Shown in pieces: positions 8,068 through 11,682 of a stretch of 11,682 nt of DNA; position 1 is the stretch's first letter; every line of letters starts with the position of its first letter. Source of the stretch: Nitrospinae bacterium CG11_big_fil_rev_8_21_14_0_20_56_8 (GTDB lineage Bacteria > Nitrospinota > Nitrospinia > Nitrospinales > VA-1). The stretch covers positions 1 through 11,682 of the forward strand of contig PCWF01000086.1 of assembly GCA_002796165.1 (NCBI GenBank), given 5' to 3'. Below the pieces are notes generated by a model. That model was given only the letters and a program-made list of their open reading frames with translations. It had not been told where the DNA came from and made no database searches. Both the position numbers and the translations under genes were made by a program.

Positions 8068-8775
8068 ATGATGGCGGGTGCTAAGCCGGGTCGAATCCGT
8101 TTGTGGCAAATGGTTTTATGGGTTGTCCTTGCCGCCGGGCTTGCGCTGGCGCCGGCCCGGACCGGGGCCGAGGATAAGCCCCCTGTCGATTCCGCTCCCC
8201 AGGCCCAGCCGCAAAAGGATTCGTTGTTTGGGGGGCAGATTCTTTCTCTCACCAAGCCGCAGGAAGACCTGCCGCCCTCGGGCGACCCCCGGTACCACGA
8301 CAACGGGGACGGCACGGTTACGGACCTCCAGGCGAGCCTCATGTGGCAAAAGCGGGATTCCTATCAGGAACAGAAAAAATGGCTGAACTGGGACATGGCG
8401 CAGGAGGTGATCGGCACCCTGAATGGAGAAAAGTTTGCCGGACGGGCGGACTGGCGGCTCCCGACCCGGGACGAATTGGCCACGTTGTACGATGAAAATA
8501 AAAGCATTACCTGGAACTATTACTGGACCGAAAATATAGTGCACATGGATCCCATTTTTGGGCATACCAGTTGTTGTTACTGGTCCAGCGAAACGCACAA
8601 AGAGGAATATGCGTGGGGGTTCAATTTCATCCGCGGCAAGCCCTACCTCAGCCTGAAGGGAGGGGCCGGATTGTCCCTTACGGTGATTCGAGCGGTGCGG
8701 ACGGTTTTGCCGAATGAAAAGGTATCCCAGGCGAAACCGGCGGATGCCGCGACGGTTTCCTCCAAATCCGAATAA
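8068..8775 (+). CDS. Exported DUF1566/Lcl-domain protein
   Basis: A 235-residue protein with a Sec signal peptide: basic start, hydrophobic core LWQMVLWVVLAAGLALA, likely cut after RTGA at residue 34. A proline- and glutamine-containing linker follows, then a DUF1566 (Lcl C-terminal) domain from about 73 to 213. Family hallmarks are YHDNGDGTVTD, LMWQKRDS, ADWRLPTRDELATLYD, YWSSETHKEEYAWGFNF and the final strand VIRAVR. DUF1566 is a C-type-lectin-like fold found in many exported proteins; ligand unknown. Neighbouring cysteines C169-C170 precede YWSS. ATG 8068 has AGGAAG (8055-8060) upstream; ATG 8071 is an alternative one codon later. The final 20 residues are a serine/alanine/lysine tail. It is probably cotranscribed with the NHL gene before it and the TPR gene 7 bases after it. 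Confidence 0.9.
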   Translation: MMAGAKPGRIRLWQMVLWVVLAAGLALAPARTGAEDKPPVDSAPQAQPQKDSLFGGQILSLTKPQEDLPPSGDPRYHDNGDGTVTDLQASLMWQKRDSYQEQKKWLNWDMAQEVIGTLNGEKFAGRADWRLPTRDELATLYDENKSITWNYYWTENIVHMDPIFGHTSCCYWSSETHKEEYAWGFNFIRGKPYLSLKGGAGLSLTVIRAVRTVLPNEKVSQAKPADAATVSSKSE

Positions 8776-8782
8776 GCGAACC

Positions 8783-9613
8783 ATGAACCGAAACCCCGGG
8801 CAACCCGAAGAAGAAACTCCGGAAGAGGGATTGCCGGAAGAACCGAAAGAGGATGAAATCGAGCCCTCCCCGGAAGATCCCGATGCGTTGGCCGAAACGG
8901 AAGAGCAGGAAGCGGGTGAGGGCGAAGAGGAAGGGGACGAGGAAGAGACCTTTGACCTGGAAGCCCAGATCGAGCTTTTCCGGCAACAAATCGAGGAAGA
9001 GCCCGAGGTCAGCGCCCACCACTACAATCTCGGGGAAGCCCTCATGGAACTGGGCGACAAGGATGGGGCGAAGGAGGAATTCGAACGGGCGTTGCAATTC
9101 GATGCCGACCGGAGCCTGCATTCGATCATTCATTTTTCCCTGGGGGAGTTGTATTACGACTCGTTGATCTCGGGCATTCAATCCACGGTCGTCAAAAGCT
9201 CGGTGGGGCTTCATTCGGCGCATAAACCGGGGGGCTCGATCACCGAGGTCCACGACGATGATTATGCCAACCCCATCCGGGAATACGAGTCGGCCCTTCA
9301 GCACCTGAGCCATCTGAAGGCGGATGACGAGTTCGTCCAGTATATCAGCCAGAACACGCCCCAGCGCATTTCAGATGCGTATTACAAATGGGGTTCGGAC
9401 CTGCTGGACAAGTCCCGCCAGATCCAGCTATATGGAGAGGAGGTGCCGGACGTCAAGCAGGCGCTCCGGTATTTCCGCAAGACGATGGAGATCAACCCCC
9501 ACCACTCGCAAGCCAAGCTGATGATCAACTATGCGAAAAAGATGCTCCGGGAGGGGTGGCAAATTTATGATGAATACGGTTTTGTGGCAAAGGAAATTCC
9601 GGGCTCCGGTTGA
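8783..9613 (+). CDS. Acidic TPR-repeat protein
   Basis: A 276-residue protein. Residues 8-60 are extremely acidic and disordered-looking, with runs of E and D (for example AGEGEEEGDEEE). A tetratricopeptide repeat follows at 76-109 (AHHYNLGEALMELGDKDGAK and FERALQFDAD). A second helical repeat region at about 163-250 includes AYYKWGSDLLDK and VKQALRYFRKTMEINPHHSQ, where the NP-x-HSQAKL ending is TPR-like. The insert between them (133-160) is glycine/histidine-bearing and may be a loop. No signal peptide. TPR scaffolds bind partner proteins; the acidic tail could bind a basic partner or metal ions, which is inference. ATG 8783 was chosen because an earlier in-frame ATG at 8714 would lie inside the preceding gene and encode a basic arginine-rich shadow. 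The RBS is weak, so translational coupling is likely. Confidence 0.85.
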   Translation: MNRNPGQPEEETPEEGLPEEPKEDEIEPSPEDPDALAETEEQEAGEGEEEGDEEETFDLEAQIELFRQQIEEEPEVSAHHYNLGEALMELGDKDGAKEEFERALQFDADRSLHSIIHFSLGELYYDSLISGIQSTVVKSSVGLHSAHKPGGSITEVHDDDYANPIREYESALQHLSHLKADDEFVQYISQNTPQRISDAYYKWGSDLLDKSRQIQLYGEEVPDVKQALRYFRKTMEINPHHSQAKLMINYAKKMLREGWQIYDEYGFVAKEIPGSG

Positions 9614-9649
9614 ATGGGGTCCGGTGCGGTCTTTGACCCGAGGAGGCGT

Positions 9650-10045
9650 ATGTCGAGAATTGATGAATTGATCCGCGACCGTCTGAGCAAGGATGGTCAG
9701 GTATTGAATTTGAAAGCCCAGTTCATCCGGGAGATTGGCACCCGGGAACTGGTGCAAAAGGAAGAATTGAAGAACCTGAGAGCTCTGGACCTGTCGCAGA
9801 ACGATATCGGCGATGACGGGGTCAAGGCGCTGGCGGAAGCGCCCATGTTATCCAATTTACGCACGCTGAACCTTGCGGCCAATCGAATCGGCGACGCGGG
9901 GGCGAATTACCTTGCAGAATCCAAATGCCTTCGCAATCTTCGCGCCGTTCAACTGGTGGCCAACGATATTTCGGAAGAGGGGGAAAAAGTTCTCCGCAAT
10001 TCACTCAATCTGATGAGCCTTACATCCCTGAAATTTCGCGTTTAA
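9650..10045 (+). CDS. Small leucine-rich-repeat protein (RNase-inhibitor-like)
   Basis: A 131-residue protein with a basic/acidic helical cap (MSRIDELIRDRLSKDGQ) and LRRs of about 27 residues. Repeats are LRALDLSQNDIGDDGVKALA (43-62), LRTLNLAANRIGDAGANYLA (70-89) and LRAVQLVANDISEEGEKVL (97-115), plus a partial LTSLKF end cap and a degenerate first unit at 18-40. The L-x-L-x-x-N-x-I and GDDGVKAL pattern is typical of ribonuclease-inhibitor-type LRRs, which form a curved solenoid for protein binding. No signal peptide, so probably cytoplasmic. ATG 9650 is supported by GAGGAGG (9640-9646). An in-frame ATG at 9614 directly after the TPR stop has no RBS. It is probably the last gene of the NHL-led operon; the short solenoid suggests a dedicated partner, maybe one of its neighbours. 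Confidence 0.82.
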   Translation: MSRIDELIRDRLSKDGQVLNLKAQFIREIGTRELVQKEELKNLRALDLSQNDIGDDGVKALAEAPMLSNLRTLNLAANRIGDAGANYLAESKCLRNLRAVQLVANDISEEGEKVLRNSLNLMSLTSLKFRV

Positions 10046-10108
10046 GGGCATCGGGGGCCTGGCCGGAGAGGATTCGGGAGGGGGTTTTATCTCTTTGAAA
10101 ACAAAGCC

Positions 10109-10140
10109 ATAAAATTAAACCTGCCGAGGTTGAATTTTAT
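10109..10140. promoter_or_regulatory. 32-bp near-perfect palindrome, operator or terminator-like
   Basis: Arm ATAAAATTAAACCT (10109-10122) and arm AGGTTGAATTTTAT (10127-10140) are inverted copies with one mismatch around a four-base GCCG centre. It ends 3 bases before the -35 box at 10144, a usual place for an activator or repressor site. The A-rich entry and T-rich exit also fit a weak bidirectional terminator for the LRR gene, whose stop is 63 bases upstream. Both uses are possible. Confidence 0.6.
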
Positions 10141-10143
10141 AAC

Positions 10144-10172
10144 TTGACTTATCACAAGGCTTTTGATATTTT
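10144..10172 (+). promoter_or_regulatory. Sigma70-like promoter of the secreted-protein gene
   Basis: TTGACT (10144-10149), 17-base spacer, TATTTT (10167-10172). Upstream is AT-rich, as in an UP element, and includes a 32-bp palindrome. Transcription would start near 10179, giving a leader of about 195 bases. Within it TTTCTG (10170-10175) and CAGAAA (10182-10187), and AAGGCTTT (10156-10163) with AAAGCCTT (10185-10192), are inverted pairs at the promoter itself. Confidence 0.65.
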
Positions 10173-10309
10173 CTGCAAATCCAGAAAGCCTTTCGGGCGC
10201 TGGCCGATTCAACCAAGCATCGCATATTTGGGTTCCGTCGTTCAGGAGCCGTAAAGGATAATCGTTGTAAGTAAAAGGGCGGTCCCTAGGGCTAGCCAGG
10301 GAATTTCTA

Positions 10310-10332
10310 AGGTTTAAATTAAACCTGGTTTA
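10310..10332. promoter_or_regulatory. Overlapping palindromes in the leader (TTAAACCT half-site)
   Basis: AGGTTTAA (10310-10317) and TTAAACCT (10319-10326) form a perfect 8-bp palindrome around one A. The right half also pairs with the next bases as TAAACC-T-GGTTTA (10320-10332). The half-site TTAAACCT also appears in the palindrome at 10109-10122. It lies about 43-65 bases before ATG 10375. It could be a second operator site for the same regulator, or an RNA switch with two alternative hairpins. Confidence 0.55.
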
Positions 10333-10374
10333 TTCCAATTTTTAACATTCCGCAATAAAAAGGGGGAGCGACAC

Positions 10375-10878
10375 ATGAGAAAGATGGCTATCAGTTTTTT
10401 GACGGTTTTCGCTTTTCTGGCCTTCATCTCCATTGCCAGCGCAAACGTTTCCACGGTTCCTGCGGGGGGTTCCACCATATGTGAAAATGCTTCCTGGTTG
10501 GTGGACAACCTCAGTGATGACCAAGAGACCACGATTCAGTTCGACATTGGGCCCCATGCGTATGTCTGGGAAAAAACCTACACGCAGGTTTTGGAGCCGG
10601 GTGGATTCCGCGCCAATGCCATTGCCGCCAAGACCAAGGTTACCAACAAGGGTCCCGGTGCGATCAGCGTGAATTGCCAGCACAAACGGGCTGACTCTCA
10701 CGACTGGAAGGTCGATGCCGGTTCCCAGAAGACCTATCAGACCAACTACCACATGGATCACGTCGTTCCCTCCACCTACATTGAGCCCGGTTTGGGCCAG
10801 CCGCAGGGTACGGAGCGGAGCCTCTTCAGCCAGGGTGGCGGTGCTTCCGGTGGTGCGATTCCGGAAATCAACCGGTAA
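10375..10878 (+). CDS. Secreted protein of unknown function
   Basis: A 167-residue precursor I do not recognise. MRKMAISFLTVFAFLAFISI followed by ASA|NV is a clear Sec signal peptide, with cleavage expected after residue 23 and a mature protein of about 144 residues. The mature part looks beta-rich (TIQFDIGPHAYVWEKTYTQV, VTNKGPGAISVNCQHK, QKTYQTNYHMDHVV). It has two cysteines (36 and 101), which could form one disulfide in the periplasm or outside. The C-terminus is glycine/serine-rich (FSQGGGASGGAIPEINR) and probably flexible. No lipobox, no membrane anchor. AGGGGGAG (10360-10367) gives a strong ribosome site 7 bases before the ATG. The gene stands alone between its own promoter and a strong terminator, which suggests separate and possibly high expression. 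Confidence 0.85.
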   Translation: MRKMAISFLTVFAFLAFISIASANVSTVPAGGSTICENASWLVDNLSDDQETTIQFDIGPHAYVWEKTYTQVLEPGGFRANAIAAKTKVTNKGPGAISVNCQHKRADSHDWKVDAGSQKTYQTNYHMDHVVPSTYIEPGLGQPQGTERSLFSQGGGASGGAIPEINR

Positions 10879-10884
10879 GTTTTG

Positions 10885-10900
10885 CGGCTGACTCCAGCCG
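10885..10900. repeat. Small hairpin before the terminator
   Basis: CGGCTG-ACTC-CAGCCG, a perfect 6-bp stem with a four-base loop, starting 7 bases after the stop of the secreted-protein gene and just ahead of its terminator. It may protect the 3' end of the mRNA. Confidence 0.5.
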
Positions 10901-10905
10901 ATCAG

Positions 10906-10942
10906 AGCCGGGAGGCCTTTGGGCCTTCCGGCTTTTTTCTTT
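10906..10942 (+). terminator. Strong intrinsic terminator of the secreted-protein gene
   Basis: A 12-bp stem with one G-U pair: AGCCGGGAGGCC (10906-10917) pairs with GGCCTTCCGGCT (10922-10933) around loop TTTG. A T-rich tail follows at 10933-10942 (TTTTTTCTTTT-like). It separates the secreted-protein transcript from the second DUF1566 gene. Confidence 0.93.
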
Positions 10943-10994
10943 TGTGCGAGAACCCTCCCGGTTTCCCTCCGAATTCTATAATAGGAGTTTGACG

Positions 10995-11510
10995 ATGAAC
11001 GAACTCATGGACTCCAACGAACCCCCTCGTTTCATCGACAATGGTGATGGCACGATTACCGACACAGTCACCACCCTCATGTGGATGAAAGAGGATTCCT
11101 TCAATATTCTCAAAAAGTTTTTGAGTTATGGTGACGCCGTAAAGTTTCTGAACAAGATCAATACGGAAAATTACTGCGGCCACGGGGACTGGCGCTTCCC
11201 GGACAAACACGAGGCGTACAGTCTTTTTATCAAGGAGAGCGCGATCCGGGACAAGTACGATATGGACATCCATATCCACCCGGTTTTTTCCGAAAGGGGA
11301 GGATTCAATACCTGGACGTGCCACACCCGAGGCAAAATGACCGCCTACAGTTTTTCCTTTGCCAGCGGAACCGGGGGACACAAGGAATGGGAAGATAATA
11401 TCAACGATAGCGTGCGATTTGTCCGCGGAGTTCTGGATAAATCGCGCTATAAAATCACTCCGGTTCCGCAAGCCAAGGACATGATTACCAAGGGAGGGGG
11501 CTGGAGATAA
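10995..11510 (+). CDS. Second DUF1566/Lcl-domain protein, without signal peptide
   Basis: A 171-residue protein with a DUF1566-type domain over residues 12-147: RFIDNGDGTITD, LMWMKEDS, LSYGDAVKFLN, GDWRFPDKHEAYSLF and the closing VRFVRG. It aligns by eye with the exported DUF1566 protein at 8068-8775 across these motifs, so the two are diverged paralogues. The usual YWSS segment is replaced by TWTCHTRG, and a histidine-containing stretch (DMDIHIHPVF) sits before it. There is no signal peptide, unlike most family members, so it appears cytoplasmic. ATG 10995 has AGGAG (10983-10987) at 7-base spacing. A GTG at 10944 in frame overlaps the terminator tail and has no RBS. TATAAT at 10977-10982 lacks a -35 and would leave only about 6 bases of leader, so the promoter is unclear. 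Confidence 0.88.
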   Translation: MNELMDSNEPPRFIDNGDGTITDTVTTLMWMKEDSFNILKKFLSYGDAVKFLNKINTENYCGHGDWRFPDKHEAYSLFIKESAIRDKYDMDIHIHPVFSERGGFNTWTCHTRGKMTAYSFSFASGTGGHKEWEDNINDSVRFVRGVLDKSRYKITPVPQAKDMITKGGGWR

Positions 11511-11516
11511 ACATCC

Positions 11517-11539
11517 GGCGGAACCGCCCCTTTTGCTTT
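11517..11539 (+). terminator. Weak terminator-like hairpin after the second DUF1566 gene
   Basis: GGCG-GAAC-CGCC (stem 11517-11520 with 11525-11528), 6 bases after the stop, followed by CCTTTTGCTTT. The stem is short and the T-run interrupted, so termination may be partial. Confidence 0.45.
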
Positions 11540-11578
11540 GTTAAGTCTTCTGAAATTCCCGGTAGCCAAGCACTTGCC

Positions 11579-11591
11579 TTTTAATTTAAAA
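11579..11591. promoter_or_regulatory. AT-rich palindrome TTTTAA-T-TTAAAA
   Basis: A perfect 13-base palindrome in an AT-rich patch at the right end. Its core TTTAA-W-TTAAA is shared with the leader palindrome at 10313-10323. TTGCCT at 11574 could be a -35 but no convincing -10 follows. No coding region is seen in the remaining bases to 11682. Confidence 0.35.
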
Positions 11592-11682
11592 TAAAGGTAT
11601 CGAGTGGGTAAATCGCAGAGTCATATCCATAGAGGCGGCTTTAAAACCTTCCCTGTGTTTTGCTCATCCTACCCTGGCAGGT

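Noticed and set aside
8714..8782. Extended start of the TPR gene at ATG 8714
   Set aside because: The added 23 residues are arginine/proline-rich translation of the end of the preceding DUF1566 gene in another frame; ATG 8783 just after that stop is more natural.
10977..10982. Perfect TATAAT as promoter of the second DUF1566 gene
   Set aside because: No -35 box at 16-18 bases upstream, and transcription would start about 6 bases before the ATG, leaving the AGGAG site untranscribed.
10944..10994. GTG 10944 as start of the second DUF1566 gene
   Set aside because: It lies at the tail of an intrinsic terminator with no RBS; ATG 10995 has AGGAG at proper spacing and the domain begins soon after.

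Overview
The window looks like a chromosomal stretch of a GC-rich Gram-negative bacterium. The proteins and the dispersed-repeat style resemble Nitrospinota or deltaproteobacterial-type genomes, but no rRNA or other phylogenetic marker is present, so this placement is only an impression. Evidence for Gram-negative lifestyle is limited to Sec-type signal peptides and gene content. No tRNA, rRNA, CRISPR array, insertion sequence or complete phage gene was seen.

Left part (1-3466): the 3' end of a family 4-type glycosyltransferase runs directly into the 3' half of a HigA-like antitoxin gene. This is followed by about 160 bases of unexplained sequence and the 5' half of a HicB-like antitoxin gene. 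The hicB fragment is cut by a dispersed palindromic repeat. Just past that repeat are mnmG (tRNA wobble-uridine modification) and, overlapping it by one base, a small DUF4911-like gene. The region 741-1275 is therefore a graveyard of toxin-antitoxin remnants and repeats.

Middle (3467-7022): a 396-base gap holds several different dispersed-repeat-like elements packed together. It separates the convergent DUF4911 gene and a 602-residue cobalamin-binding-type radical SAM protein on the minus strand. The radical SAM gene has a good promoter and is divergent from a gene on the plus strand with its own sigma70-like promoter. That gene encodes an acidic, coiled-coil protein of unknown function, starts with TTG, and ends at a strong intrinsic terminator.

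Right part (7023-11510): a compact co-directional cluster in which nearly every protein is built from an interaction or display fold. The order is a six-bladed NHL propeller, an exported DUF1566/Lcl protein, an acidic TPR protein and a small leucine-rich-repeat protein, probably one operon. Next comes a secreted 144-residue (mature) unknown protein with its own promoter, long leader and terminator, then a second, non-exported DUF1566 protein. Two palindromes sharing the half-site TTAAACCT flank the leader of the secreted-protein gene and look like operators or RNA elements. This cluster is the best candidate for an undescribed system. It may be a protein-assembly or surface module, but its function cannot be read from the sequence.
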